Below are positions 12,591 through 25,308 of a stretch of 64,000 nucleotides of DNA, in pieces. Source of the stretch: Struthio camelus (taxonomy: Eukaryota; Chordata; Aves; Struthioniformes; Struthionidae). Location: the NCBI RefSeq assembly GCF_040807025.1, contig NC_090946.1, positions 2,956,001 to 3,020,000 of the forward strand. The letters run 5' to 3'. Position numbers and translations under genes: made by a program. The first letter of the stretch is position 1. Every line of letters begins with the position of its first letter. The notes below the pieces were generated by a model. The model was not told the DNA's origin. It worked only from the letters and a program-made list of their open reading frames with translations, and searched no databases.

Positions 12591-15108
12591 GGGGTTTAGA
12601 TTAGATTCAGACAAAATTCTTACATACTTACTAGTAGATGGCATGAACCATTTCACCCACAACCCTCCCCAATTTCTCTCTTTTATCTCTATTGAGAGAC
12701 CTCAAACTACCTCGGCACCAGCATGAGGATCTTCAGTAGGATACCTGAAGTTAGGTGAGAGGAACTGAATCCTAAGAGTCAGTTGCTCTAACATAAACAG
12801 ATAATGCAACTCACTGTATTTCTCTTGTTGGCAGATGTTGAACTTTTGATGTATTAGGTGACAGAATTGCTTCTTTCATAATGGATAATTTTCTGAAGGA
12901 GCACAGGAACATAATTTTTGTAAGGTGGTAGTCTCACAATTATTCAAGTCATCTCACAGAAAAAAATCCTGTTGTCTTCCCTTTACTCTGCTTCCCAAAA
13001 CACTTCTGCTGCCTCCCCAGATATAATGCTGGATCATGTCACTTCCTCCTTTCCCATGAACGTCCTCTTGTATGATTTTTCATAATTAACGTATGTGGGA
13101 GAATAATGACAATTTTCAGAAAAGTTTTTAAAAATAGTGCCCTAATATGATTAAAGAATTTTCAGCAAATGAAATAGTCATCTTTAACTTATCTAAAAAC
13201 ATCAGCACCAGTGTACATGCTTTTATATACGCTCTTATATGTGCCTTCGCCATCTGGTGGCAAAGCATGATCATAGCATGTCAGAGCTGAGGAAATTTTT
13301 GGATCAGATATATTTGTTGGAAAATGATGATTCCAAAAAAGTAAAATTGTTGAGAAAGTTTCCATTTCTCGACGTTTATTGATAATATTATCAGTTATAT
13401 ATATCCATCATTTGGAGAGCTTATATTTTGTAAATAGTTGATACTTACTGCTTACTGCTGCTACTTGCTTTAATGTATTATATTTTGTTATATTGTACTG
13501 AACAACATTGCACTGCATCCTATCTTAATGTTGTGGAAAAACAATGTCAGACATGCTCTTTTCAAATAGCTGAGCATGTGTCTAGTCATAGACTTGAGCA
13601 AAAGGCTGTCACAGGTTATTCCAGTTATAGATGAGCACCAATTTAAACATCTGCAGCAGATTTGAGTCCATCTGACCTCATCATTCTAATCTGCCTTTAT
13701 GGTCAAAAAAGCACTTCTCGGGCACTGTTCATCTTCTCAGAACAGACATGTTCATACCCTAGGATCCACGAATCTTCTTTTTAAACTAAGAAGAAGATGA
13801 GATGAACAGCTTAGGTGAAATCGTTTACTTCAGAGATCACGTCTTGCATCATAGAGACCCAAAGCACAGAGAGCAAAAACTCACGTCTTGTTCTTCAAAT
13901 CAGGGAATCCAAGTCACTGAGTGTAATTTTAACCTCGTTACTCTTGCGTATGTCCTGAAATATGGGAGCTAAGAAAGATATGTAAGCCATATTGCATACT
14001 ACGATCAAATGAAGGAAAGAACAAGAAAAATACTAACTCTTACATCATGTAGGAGGGAATTCACTAGTTACACCAGTATACTATGAAATCTGCAGTTTCC
14101 TGGCCTTAGAAATCAGCAGTTGAAAGATCTATTTCCCATCCCTAGTTTCTTTGTCACGAAGGAGAGCCATCCATTCTCTTACATCCATTGCTTAATTCTG
14201 CTATAACACTGGATTTCAACACAGGCAGAGTTGCTAGCTTTCTGAATTGGGAAATAACCTCTGTGTTCATTTCAGAAGTTGCTGCGTAATTTCTTGCAAG
14301 TCTTTTTTAGTAAGGACTGGATTATTTACCCATTTTCCTTATAAATTCTTGATCTTCAGATGTCTGTACGTGCATATGGAAGCTCTATCATTAACGCAAT
14401 GAAAGCCTTTTCAGATGTCCTTATTTTTCACAGTGTTGGGTGCTACCAAGAGTGGAATAAATCCATATAGTCTCAGCATTTTAGAAAGAAGCCATTTCTG
14501 TTATGCAAAACTGAAATAACAGACATAAAGTTTGTTTATATTTGAAACTGGACTTAAATTTAGCAAAACATCATTTCAGAACAGTGTGGAACTGGGATGT
14601 TACAGTCTAGGAATCCTAGAATAGCCTCATTTTTATATGTATTCTTTATGGCTTGTAGGTCCAATTTATTCATATAATTGATGCAGCAGTAGAAGATTTT
14701 AGTGATGTACTCATGAATTCATAAGTCCATTTACCTACTTGTCAGACAGCCAATTCGTTATGAGTGTGAACTGAGCTTTGTTTTGTGCAGGAAAGAGTAG
14801 AATTAATCAAAGAATGTTTTCTGTCAGATATTTATCTAGTAGAATGCTATCAAGTTGACTTGAAACACATGGACTCAAACCAGTGGATTTTAATATCTTT
14901 TTCTGACTACATTTCTGACTGCATGTCTGATTCTGATTGAATTTCAGGATTATGTTTTGGATGAAGTCAGTATCGTCCATGTTGAGCAAAAGAAGTATTC
15001 TGTTCCCTGCTAGCGGAAGGATATGATCACGATCAGTTTTTGCCAGTTATTCTCCAGACTATATTAAGACAAGATTGCTTACCTAACGTGAACAAATATC
15101 TGAGCAAA
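12591..15108. other. Intergenic, no gene recognised
   Basis: AT-rich spacer between the long CR1 and the OR pseudogene. Only very short open frames occur. No repeat family, RNA gene or conserved motif was recognised. Confidence 0.55.
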
Positions 15109-16009
15109 ATGGCAGGAGAAAATTACACCATAGTAGCTGAGTTCATCCTCCTAGATCTAATTAACAAGGCAGAAGTACAGCCCACTCACTGTAATGCTCT
15201 TAATTATTTACCTGATAACTGTAGTTGGAAATCTATGTCTCCCCAAACCACCCTCCCATGTACCTTTTCCTTAGCCATTTGGCAATCTTAAACTTCTGCT
15301 ACCCGGTCATCATCCCCAGGACAGTGGTCAGTCTCTTAGCAGAGAGCAAATCCGTCTCACTTGGTGGCTGTGCTGCCCAGATGTATTGTTTCTCTGCATT
15401 TTGCACCAATGAATATTTCCTTCTGGCTGTAATGGCATATGATCATCTGTAAACCACTGCTCTACAAAGCTGTCATGTCACGAAGTCTCAGCATCCAGCT
15501 GCGACTTAGTTCTTACAGTTGTGGGTTTCTAATCTCAATGATGCACAGCAGCTGGGCTATTTTTGTGTCCTTCTGCCATTCCAGCATCACCAGTCACCTC
15601 TGTGGGGCAGCACCCATGCTGAACCTCTCCTGCTCTGACATCAGGGTTAACAAGATCAGCCTCACTGCATGCGGCATCTTCATCACACTGGAGTATGCAT
15701 TTCCTACATCTACATCATCTCTGCCATGCTGAGGTGTCACTCCAGCAAGGGAAGGCACAAAGCCTTCTCCACCTGTGCTTCTCACTTGATAGTTTTTGCC
15801 ATATTCTTTGGCACTTCATCTACACACTCCACAGCTGTGGCTCGTTGCCTAACCAAGACCAGGTGATATCAGTGCTTTATATAATGGTAAGCCCCACAAT
15901 CTACAGCATGAGGACCAAGGAGGTAAAAGAGCCACTGAACAGCCTATTATATGGAGGAAATTGTTTGTCAGTCAATAAAACCTCCAAAGTAGTTGCAACA
16001 GGTGCTTAA
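15109..16009 (+). pseudogene. Olfactory receptor pseudogene (OR5/OR8/OR9-like)
   Basis: OR-like sequence spans the full expected length (about 900 bp) but is spread over all three frames. It begins with MAGENYTIVAEFILL, a typical family 5/8/9 N-terminus. TM1 (LITVVGNL) is in a different frame near 15212. The TM2 region follows (PPMYLFLSHLAILNFCYP, about 15250-15310), then the TM3 end as AYDHL followed by a stop at about 15452. The normal sequence there is AYDRYVAIC, so a short deletion has removed the RYVA part. ICKPLLYKAVMS continues in the next frame, then [19 protein letters not shown] (about 15730-15790). The TM7 end reads SPTIYSMRTKEVKEPL where functional receptors have NPxIYSLRN. At least five frame changes are needed to connect these pieces, so the gene is dead. 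It lies on the opposite strand from the two intact ORs and belongs to a different OR family. Confidence 0.88.
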
Positions 16010-18751
16010 AAAAACAGAGTGATGAATACAGCTGTTCATGAATGAATTTACTCTGAAATAATTGCTCATTATGCAATAGAAGTAGGAGAAAAGTGATTGC
16101 AGAAGTGAAGAAAGAAGTAACTGTAATATTAAAAACTTTTCTGCAATAGCAAGCGTTACAGCTTTAATGCAAGGAGGTACAATTGTGACAGTTTTGAAGG
16201 GAATTAATTTCACCTAATTTTTTACTTTCATGTTTGATGCCTTGAAGATATCCCAGCTTTGTTTTAAACTGTTACTAACTAGTACCAGTTCAGCAATATC
16301 ACTTCCATATTCTTTTTCCACTTCCTTACCTCATACATCCTTGTAGTCTTTGTTTGCTGACTCACAGTCTGAAGGTGATCGTTAACTTTTTAGTAAAACT
16401 GGGTCATGTTCATTGGACACCTTAAAATGTTTGCAGTATTAGCGATGTGGGAGACTCATATCTTTGATACAAGGATAAATTTACCACACTGCAGGTGGTC
16501 CTCAGTGACAGCCTACCCTGCAAAGGCAGTGTTAAGATAGAGGCACCAGAACCATAAGCAAATCATCAGTGATAAACTACTTGAAGAACTTTAACTTGCA
16601 TTTGAAGAAAAATTTACCCTGATGGATGAACACATCACCTAGGACTGGCTGGTCCACAGGTTATCACAGAAAGACATATGGTCCACAGGTGAGCAGGCTT
16701 CCTGAAACCACATGGTCCGTGAGACAAACAGATTATCAAACAAAGGACACTAGTCCAAGGACAGATGTGTTACTAGAGACAACAGGACTCTTCTGCAGAA
16801 AAAAACAATAGTCAACTATGTATTTTAATTATAGGAAGAATTATCAAGTTTGATCATAATTAATAACAGAGGGGGATCCACATTCAGAATAGGAAAAAGG
16901 AGGCAGTAATGACTGACAGAAAAGGGAGATTTAACAGAAGAAGGAGATTTATTACCAAATTTCTGAGTTGTGCAGAACTGTCTTTTTCAGTGGACTCCCA
17001 ACTCAAAGGAAGGAAATAGCTTGAAAAGAAATCATAGACATCATTTTATTTTACTGTGCATGTTTAAAGGTCTCTGGCAAGAGCAATGTACAATATTACT
17101 CTTTCAGAAAAAGAACATCATCAAAGAGCTTACTTGCACAGTAACACGTCATGCCTGCACAGCTTCTTTTTCTGTGCTGATGTTTAAGATGTTCAAAGCC
17201 ATCTAGAGCTAAGCATCAGCAGAACTGGCAGCATGTTTCAACCAAGAATCAAAATCTCAAATCCAAATATGTTTTCTGACAACTATCATTAAAACGAACA
17301 GATTTTCATAAGCCCTGCATTAATCCAAGCCCTGCATTCTTCTATCCCTTAGTGTCTACCTAGAGAAACCTAGACAAAAGTAATGAATTTAAAATGCTAA
17401 AGATCTGATGTCTCTTCAAATCTACAGTTTTCTTTTCTAAGAAAGCCTTCTGATCCAAAATCTAGAATCCTGTTCCTCTTCTTTCCTTCCCAATATCTCA
17501 TCTTCAATAGGATATTTGGGAAAATACCTACCTTGAATTGTTATGACAGCAACGCTAAAGTCAGTCCATTTGCAGTAGAACAGCATTGACCAGAGTCAGG
17601 AGGTCCTAGGGGCATTTCTAGGGCATTTTCTGTGCCGCAAACAGCTGAGGAAAACTCAATGAAACAAGAGTGGTTTTATTAAGAATTTTAGGAAAATGTT
17701 CAGTGTTCAGCTAGGAATTAGGTTATATTCCAGTATGGAAAAATATTTAATTCCCATATTTCCACTGAGGTACCTATTCCTTAGATTTCTATAGTGTAAT
17801 AGTACCAGAGAACTGGCCAAAGTATGAAACTTCATCCAGTCGCTAAATGAAGCCACAAAAAAATATCCCAGTAATTAAACTGGATTGTGACTCCAACAGT
17901 GACTATGGCATTTAATTATGCTTGAGTTGTTGCTCTGATAGATTACAAAGCTCAACTATGATATAAGGTCAAGGTCCTGGAAAGGTGTTAGACAGCAGAG
18001 CTTCTTTAAATGAAGAGCTCCTAGAGAAAGTAGGTTGGCACAGACTGATGTAAATTTGAGTTAATGTATGACATTGGGGAATGCCCTCTGCATCCATCAG
18101 TGTTCCCAGAAGCCTTGGGAAGTCTACTACAGCATATGTCACCCTTCACTGTAAGGCGGAGACCTAATACAGCATCCTGCTTCTCTCATGCTCCTATTTT
18201 ACCGTGAAATGAATCTCAGGCCCCTCAAAGGTTTCTTGCTGTCTTCAGCAGCTTGCTCAAGTTTAGACACCTCATGTTAGCACATCAATCTATGTGAGAT
18301 GAAACCTGCCCATGCTGTGCCATACTGGAGGATTGCTGCCTCTTGGAAGCTTATTACCACTATCACTTTTTTGTGTAGAAACTTGAGGAGATACTGCCCA
18401 CAGGAGCTAGTAGGAAAGAATAACCTATCAAAATACTTAGTTATTCCTCTTAATGCCAAGAGAAGCCTAGAACTGAGACTTACACAGCTACAAGGGGTCT
18501 CAAGGTAGAAGTCACAATACCACCCCAAATGCTCAGGTTTGACTGGTGACAATATCCTCACATCCTTTTGACTGGCAATTTCCAAAGAAAGATGAAAGCC
18601 ACATAAAACCTTGAATTTAGTTTCAGTTCTGTTCTGAACAGCCATGCTACAAATAGAACAACATTACTGAGAAGTCCCTCCTGAACACTTCTCTTTGCCT
18701 CCCCATGATTTCTTGAGCTACAACCATCTTACAAACATTCATCCTGTTGTT
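16010..18751. other. Intergenic with a small degenerate tandem repeat
   Basis: No gene recognised. A degenerate tandem repeat at about 16646-16795 has units beginning with tggtccacagg or close variants at 16650, 16679, 16713 and 16750 (spacing about 29-38 bp). Otherwise this is unremarkable AT-rich spacer that probably includes the 3' UTR of the minus-strand OR gene at its right end. Confidence 0.5.
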
Positions 18752-19681
18752 TCATTTCCCATTTCTCTTTGCTTTTCTACTCCACAGCTTTTTCATGGCT
18801 TTTTTCATGTCTTCATTTCGGAGAGTGTAAATCAAGGGATTGAGCATAGGCGTGAGGATGGTGTAACACACAGAGACCATCTTGTCTGCTGAGAAGGTGG
18901 TGGAAGGGCGCATATAGATGAAAATGCATGGCCCAAAGAATAGAAGTACAACAGGGACATGGGAGGTGTAGGTAGACAGTGCTTTGAGACATCCTTTGGA
19001 AGAGTGTGTCCTCAAAGAGACCAAAATAATGACATAGGACACAACAAGAACAACAAAAGAGCTCAAGGAAATCAGACCACTATTGGCAACCACTATGACA
19101 CCAACCACGTAGGTGTCAGTGCAGGCCAGCTTCAGCAAAGGATGCACATCACAGAAATAGTGGTCCACCTCATTGGGCCCACAAAATGGTAGCTGAATGG
19201 TCAGCAGGGTCTGCACCAGGGAGTGCACACAGCCTCCCACCCAAGAAGCTGCCACCAGCCAGCCACAGACACGCTTGTTCATTATGTTTGTGTAGTGAAG
19301 CGGCTTGCATATAGCAGTGTAACGATCATATGCCATTGCTGTGAGGATGAAGATCTCGGTGCAGCCAAAGAAATGCACCCCAAACAGCTGTGCTATGCAG
19401 CCCGCAAAAGGGATGGTCTTCTTTTCAGCAAGAAGGTCATAAATGAGTTTGGGAGCTGTGACAGTAGAGTAACTGATGTCTAAAAAGGACAAGTAGCTCA
19501 GGAAGAAGTACATGGGAGAGTCCAGCTGTTGACCGGTCTTTATAGTGATGATGATAAGCAGGTTTCCAAGAATAATAGTGGCATAGAAGACTAAGAAAAA
19601 TGTGAAGCATACTTTTGCTAATGTATTATCTTGTGTGAGTCCCTGGAAGATAAACTCAGTCACGTTATTTTTGTTCTTCAT
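18752..19681 (-). CDS. Olfactory receptor, family 4-like
   Basis: A complete 309-residue class II olfactory receptor, the usual length, encoded in one exon. It would be a seven-TM odorant-gated GPCR coupling to Golf in olfactory sensory neuron cilia. Motifs in order: NVTEF glycosylation site at N6, GN in TM1 (39-40), SPMYFFL (55-61), [10 protein letters not shown] at the end of TM3 (116-125), extracellular-loop cysteines (about 95, 177 and 187), KALSTYTSH at 233-241 and NPLIY at 281-285. The usual KAxSTCxSH has Tyr in place of Cys at 238. [13 protein letters not shown] in TM3 is typical of family 4. An ATG at 19762 is in frame, but I chose MKNKNN because a good 3' splice site lies 20 bp upstream and the N-terminal length then matches the family. 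The gene is tandem with the closely related OR at 24328-25263 on the same strand. Confidence 0.92.
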   Translation of the reverse strand: MKNKNNVTEFIFQGLTQDNTLAKVCFTFFLVFYATIILGNLLIIITIKTGQQLDSPMYFFLSYLSFLDISYSTVTAPKLIYDLLAEKKTIPFAGCIAQLFGVHFFGCTEIFILTAMAYDRYTAICKPLHYTNIMNKRVCGWLVAASWVGGCVHSLVQTLLTIQLPFCGPNEVDHYFCDVHPLLKLACTDTYVVGVIVVANSGLISLSSFVVLVVSYVIILVSLRTHSSKGCLKALSTYTSHVPVVLLFFGPCIFIYMRPSTTFSADKMVSVCYTILTPMLNPLIYTLRNEDMKKAMKKLWSRKAKRNGK

Positions 19682-19701
19682 ATGCACCAGGTAGATAGGA
19701 C

Positions 19702-19703
19702 CT
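19702..19703 (-). other. Predicted 3' splice site before OR coding exon
   Basis: Read on the - strand, a pyrimidine-rich stretch (ctttactctgtgcttcag) ends in AG here, 20 bases before the chosen ATG. Olfactory receptor genes usually have noncoding 5' exons spliced just upstream of the coding exon, so this supports both the start choice and the exon structure. The donor exon was not located. Confidence 0.55.
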
Positions 19704-22700
19704 GAAGCACAGAGTAAAGCCACCTGCAATGGCATTAGAAATACAAAGTTACCAGTACACATACATATTGATCACTGGCATGTTAAATATTAATATATTC
19801 CCTTTGATGTCTTTTGGGGAAAGTTTCCTTTCAAGGTCAATGCTTCTCTCAAGGAATAACAGTTGATATCTAACTCAGAATGTATTACTGAAGTGTATAA
19901 TAGTGAGCTCTGCTTATTTATTTGAGGAAGCTGGTGGAAATACCCTCAAGAATCGTATTTCTGATCTTTACCCCTTTTAAAAAGGAAGACTAGTTACTAG
20001 GTTCCCTAGTTTCCTAGGTTCCCACTTATAAAGTGTTAATTTGGAAATAAAAACCTGGCTGAAAAGGATAGTGCATGTTACAATTTGAGTCTCAACACAT
20101 TAGTCATCCTAGGAATTCTGCTCAAGCAGTGAACGTACCTCCTTTTTCAATCCTCTGAAAGAATTCAACAGAACCAGCCCTTACCGTTGCATTCTGACTA
20201 CGGTAGAAAGTCCATGCATTTTTATGCAACCATCACTATTCACATTATGACACAAGGCAACTGTCTAAGTAACTTCACTTCAAATATCATTGTAGATCAT
20301 TACGCAGGAGGCAAAGTGGACACCTACCTTATGCCTGTTTAGTAGAGATGTGCCTTTAGGAGCAATTGTCTTTAAGGCCCCCTAAGTGAATTCAGACCAT
20401 GTTCAAGGATTGCCAGGAAACCTGTGGCAGGAGAGTCATGGTCCTATACGTGCTGCACTGGGCTACATCTTATGTGGACTAGTTCCAGTTATTGCTCATA
20501 CGCTTCTGGGTTGAGACTTGATTAAGTTCAGTCTCAGAAAGAGCTGGCCTGTATTTCCTCGGACCACCTTTCCTACAGTACGTGGGTGAATACTGAAGAT
20601 AACCTGCATTAATAATGTGTTCGTATACTTCGCCCAAGTTCTGGACTAGGCATGGAAACCCTCATAAATACACCTATGATGACACGGGGGTAATAAATGC
20701 ACCACTGCTGGATCTTCTTTACTCACCAACACCCTTGTATTCGCCTTTGCAGCATTCTAGTGCAGCACATGAGTATCACTAGTGTTCAGTTTCTACACTG
20801 ACAAGATAGATGGCAAGAGCTGCGTAACAATGTCTACAATGCTGGCAAATCCTTTGATCCTCTTTGGCAATCTTGATCCTGTTTGACAATCACAGGTCAG
20901 TCCGTTCTTTCTCCTGAGATCTCTGCCTCTTCCACTAGCTACCCTCCAACTTTGGCAACAGAGGAAATATTCTTTCACGTCTCCATCCCTATCTCCATGA
21001 CACTCCATGTGCAGAGGAAAAGCAGTGTAGGGAGGCCCACAGTACGTGTTAAGACCATTATTGCCAGGACATGTACAGCTAGAGGGGACAATTTAAGATT
21101 GAGTACATAAGAAGTGCTGTAACTAACTACTGACTCCTTGTCTCTGTAACATCGGAAACTTCCTTTGACAGATATTTCTGGAAATGATATATAACTGAAA
21201 AATAAGCAAAGACACTAATTAAAACAAAGGGTAAAAAAACTAGAATAGAGTTGTTTCTAATTCAGAAAATGTACCTCAAGAAAGTCACTCAACAATAATG
21301 CTTATTTTCAAAGGCAAGATTTCATAGTCATGCTTGAACAAAACAAAGAAGCAATGTCAGAAAACTTACACAATTTATATTTGCTAGTCTCCAACAGTTT
21401 GCTTCCTATTGCTCCTCTGATGTCCTTCTCTGACCACTTTAGGTGGTTTCATCAAAAGCTCTCGGCTGCAAGCTGCTTCTTATGTGTCATGAGAGCAGTC
21501 CACCTCTCTGCCAGTACTGAAAACTACAGAGGATGAAACAAACAGCTTGAATGTCTATCTCCATTTCTCATTCTGCAGAAACAACTTCCAAGAGCATCTG
21601 CAAGAACTACTCTGTCTCTCAAGATAGGGAAGTTGTCACAGAAGTATTTAAAGGAAATTGCACAGCAGAAGCACAATACTACCATAAGTAATGAGATCCC
21701 AGAGGCATATGCAGTTTTCTTTGTCAGAAATAATCAGTAGACAAGGAGCTAAAATAAATATTTTGGACAGCTGTTAGAGTAATCGCTACAGGGTGACTCT
21801 GGAGGGTGGTCATCTAGACCATGTTACATTGTGTGTGGGTTTGCTCGCTTTCTTCCTTGCTTTCCAATGCTGTCCAGACAAAGGGACTTTATTTAGTATT
21901 AGCTATGTGTTTTTTCTGGAAACACTTCTATTTGGCATAAATGTCATGGCTGCCAATTGCAGGATTTCGTGTTCACATCACCTTTGCAATCAAACGTTTT
22001 TTGAGTAAAGGTGTCTCTTACACATGTCATTAGATAACTTTTTCCCTTCTAAGCCAATATTTCTCATATGCTTTCTTACTTCTTATTGATTTGTTCTTAC
22101 CATTGCACATTTGCAGCATAAAGAAATATCATACCTGTGCTATAGGACTGTTAGCCCCTAGACATCTGGTCTGTATAAGTTTGAAACAAGAAGTAAAAGA
22201 GGAAATTATTTCAAAACTTTAAAAATGTTTGTGGTTAGGCCTCACTACTTGCCAGGTATTTTTACTCAGACAATGCAAAACATAGAAGCAGCTGTTTAGG
22301 CCTAATGTGAAGTTAATATAAGAGGCTGGTCCAATGTGTAGAGGAATCTAATGTTGTTTTTCATGCCTTCCATAAACTATGGGCTAGCTGTTGCCTGCTA
22401 GCATCCAGCACCCAGAAAAGAAATCAGAAAAATGATGGGGTTCTTCCCCAAAACATTTTTAAAAAGCAATTTTTTAATTCTAAGCCTTAGCAGCTTCAGT
22501 TATTTGTTTAACAGAAGGAGCTGGACTTGGTTATTTTATTTAATCCCTTACATAAACCCCTTAGCAGCTTCAGTATGAAGGGGGTTGGTGGGCCCCCATT
22601 CGTCTGTCTACCTATCCCATAAAGGGTGAGACAGACCAACCTCTGAAGGTGCCTGTCCCTCTCTGTTGACAGTGGTGCTGAGCTAGACAACCGTCCTGCA

Positions 22701-24327
22701 CCGCATGAGGAATTTAGACTGCTACAAATAGGTAGGGAGGATCCCACCTTAAGCTGTGTCCACCGAGTGTGAATGCTGGGGTGGGGGGGGCGTGCTGGCC
22801 CACGCCTGAGGGACACTATCCCTGTGAGCCTTGAGGATCAGGACTGACGCCAGTTTCTTCCTGCTGGCAGCCATCCACATAACCACAGTGAGGAGAAGAC
22901 ACTGAGATGTCTGCAGTACACCCGGTGCATGCAGGTGAAATGGGAACCCACTCTGCCACCCCCTGCATGCAGTGGAGGTCATCTGGGGAACGAGAGCATT
23001 TCCTGCATTGTCCCAGGGTCTAGCCTGTAGATTTGCTGCTCTCCTGTGCAGTGAACACCTTATTACCTTGAATCACACTTAAGCCACATTAAGGTGCAAT
23101 GCAAGTGAAAGCAAGTGTTTATAGGGAACACAAGTGAAGAAATAAAAAAGAAAGTGCTTTGGTTACTTTCAGAGTGCATTATTCAGATCTCTCACTCACT
23201 CAGCTGATTTGCTGTTTTCCTCCTTGCAAGCTAGGAGCTGGGGTCCCATGTGTCCTCGTGGCTCTTTTTTCCTTGTGGAGAACCTTAGCTGCTGTAACTA
23301 ATCTCCTGGTGACAGCTCTGACTGGCTCTGAGCTGGTTCAACCTTTCATCTTCACATTTCTTCTCTTCCCTCCTGCAGCAGTAGGCATTTCAGCTATTGC
23401 CTTGCAATACATGCTTCTTCCCTTGCCTTGGCCTGTAAATGTGCCCTGTTGTGCTAGGAGTTATCTTGCATACAGGAATTATTCCTGAATAACTCTTCCT
23501 TTTTCATTGATTCATAAAGCTGTGCCCCCAAATGCTTTTTTTGGTGGCAGCAGTTTCCTATGGTGAGCAATTTGTCTTTCACTTGGATGTGTGATTCTGT
23601 ATTAGTCTAAACATTAAAATGCAAAATCTGAGGCAGAGCTGAAGGGCAGAGGGGATGGCTAGGAAGGAAGGTATTAGAGATTGACTGGTGAACTCCTGCA
23701 GAAAGGAAGAGAGTTGCAATGGAATGGGAAGGGAAGAAGCTTCTCCTCATATCATCTGCATCAGCAAATGACCCAACCAGCACCTAATATCAGCAGTTTA
23801 ATTGCTAAAGCATGGATTCAGAGTAAGACAATGTACTACTCATAAAAAGGCATTTACTCCAAAGTAAAGGGGAAGCCTCTGGCATGATTGCTTCCAGCAG
23901 CAGGTGACCAACTGCCTCGCAGACACCTTGGGCCATTGTTTCCTAGCTGAGTGGATTACAGAGTAGATGGAGTTTTTCTGACTGAAAGTTTACACCGGGG
24001 AGAACTCTGACTAATGGGATGCTCTGCTGGGACAACATTTTAATATTTTTGATAACATTTATTTATTTGCTGATGTTTCAGTCGTGCTTGGAAGCCCCAG
24101 TCCTGGGCCTGTGCTACTCAAAAAGAGAATAGAAATGGAATCCCTTCTAGTCATAGGGTTTACAATGGCATTCCAATCAAAACATGAACATTCATTGTCT
24201 TCCTAATTACAACAACAGCTGAAAACAAGCTTTTCTTCAAAAGGGAGCTTTCAGTAAATTTTCCAAAATGGAATTATAGCAAGAGACACTTGATTTTCTC
24301 AGCTCCTGAGGAAGCATTACCACAATT
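19704..24327. other. Intergenic / probable 5' intron of the OR gene, no gene recognised
   Basis: The part next to 19704 is likely intron and upstream region of the OR on its left. The right end would hold the 3' UTR of the OR on its right, with a possible AATAAA on the - strand at 24058-24063. Short G- and C-rich tracts occur at about 22780-22795. No other coding or repeat signature was seen. Confidence 0.5.
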
Positions 24328-25263
24328 CTACATCTCACCCTTTTCACTTCCCACTTTTCTATTCCACAGTTTTCTCATGGCACTTTTCACCTCCTCATTT
24401 CTCAACGTGTAGATGAGCGGGTTCAGCATGGGTGTGATAACAGTGTAAAACACAGCCACCCTTTTGTCCTCTGAGAGATTGCTGGATGGGCGTATGTAGG
24501 TGAATGTGCATGGCCCGAAGAACAGAATCACCACAGTAATGTGGGACCCACAGGTGGAGAGGGCTTTGTGCCGCCCTTTGGACATTCGCCTTTTCAAGGA
24601 AAACAAGATGACCATGTAGGACATGACCAGGATGAAGAAACAGCTCAGAGCAATCATTCCACTATTGGCAACAACAATGATGCCCACGACATAGGTGTCG
24701 GTACAGGCCAGTTGTAGCAGGGGGTGGATATCACAGAAGTAGTGGTCAATTTGGTTGGGGCCACAAAAAGGGAGCCTAGTGGTTAGAAGGGTCTGCACCA
24801 TGGAGTGCACAAAACCCCCCACCCAGGAACCGATCACCATCCAGCCACACACGCGCCTGGTCATGAGGGTGGTGTAGTGGAGGGGTCTGCATATGGCAAT
24901 GTAGCGATCATAGGCCATCACTGTGAGGATGAAGATCTCAGTGCAGCCAAAGAAATGCACCCCAAACAGTTGTGCTATGCAACCCACAAAGGAAATGGTT
25001 TTCTTCTCAACAAGGAAGTCAGCAATCATTTTGGGAGCTGTGACAGAAGAGTAGCATACATCTACAATGGACAGGTAGCAGAGGAAGAAATACATGGGGG
25101 AGTTCAGACGTTGACTGCTAATTACAGTGATAACAATGAGCAGATTTCCTGCCACAATAATCACATAGAAGAATAAAAACACCACAAAACATATTTTCTG
25201 CACCCCTTGGTTCTTTGAAAGGCCCAGAAGAATGAATTCCTTCACACTGCTTACATTCTCCAT
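24328..25263 (-). CDS. Olfactory receptor, family 4-like
   Basis: An intact 311-residue odorant receptor in one exon, with all family hallmarks. N3 in NVSS is a glycosylation site. TM1 carries GN at 39-40. SPMYFFL is at 55-61 and [10 protein letters not shown] at 116-125. The expected extracellular-loop cysteines are present. KALSTCGSH lies at the start of TM6, and NPLIYTLRN at 281-289. The [13 protein letters not shown] stretch of TM3 and the overall sequence place it with the OR4 group and close to the receptor at 18752-19681; the two align without gaps through TM3. They are probably products of a tandem duplication. The ATG at 25263 gives the standard N-terminus, and a 3' splice site lies 43 bp upstream. 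A possible poly(A) signal (AATAAA on the - strand) is at 24058-24063. Nothing suggests loss of function. Confidence 0.95.
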   Translation of the reverse strand: MENVSSVKEFILLGLSKNQGVQKICFVVFLFFYVIIVAGNLLIVITVISSQRLNSPMYFFLCYLSIVDVCYSSVTAPKMIADFLVEKKTISFVGCIAQLFGVHFFGCTEIFILTVMAYDRYIAICRPLHYTTLMTRRVCGWMVIGSWVGGFVHSMVQTLLTTRLPFCGPNQIDHYFCDIHPLLQLACTDTYVVGIIVVANSGMIALSCFFILVMSYMVILFSLKRRMSKGRHKALSTCGSHITVVILFFGPCTFTYIRPSSNLSEDKRVAVFYTVITPMLNPLIYTLRNEEVKSAMRKLWNRKVGSEKGEM

Positions 25264-25306
25264 GTTGATCAGCTGGGTGGCAATATGCGATATACAGCTT
25301 ATATAC

Positions 25307-25308
25307 CT
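25307..25308 (-). other. Predicted 3' splice site before OR coding exon
   Basis: On the - strand the sequence tgtctgtctgtattattccag ends in AG here, 43 bases before the ATG at 25263. It is a reasonable acceptor for a noncoding 5' exon. The matching donor was not identified. Confidence 0.5.
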
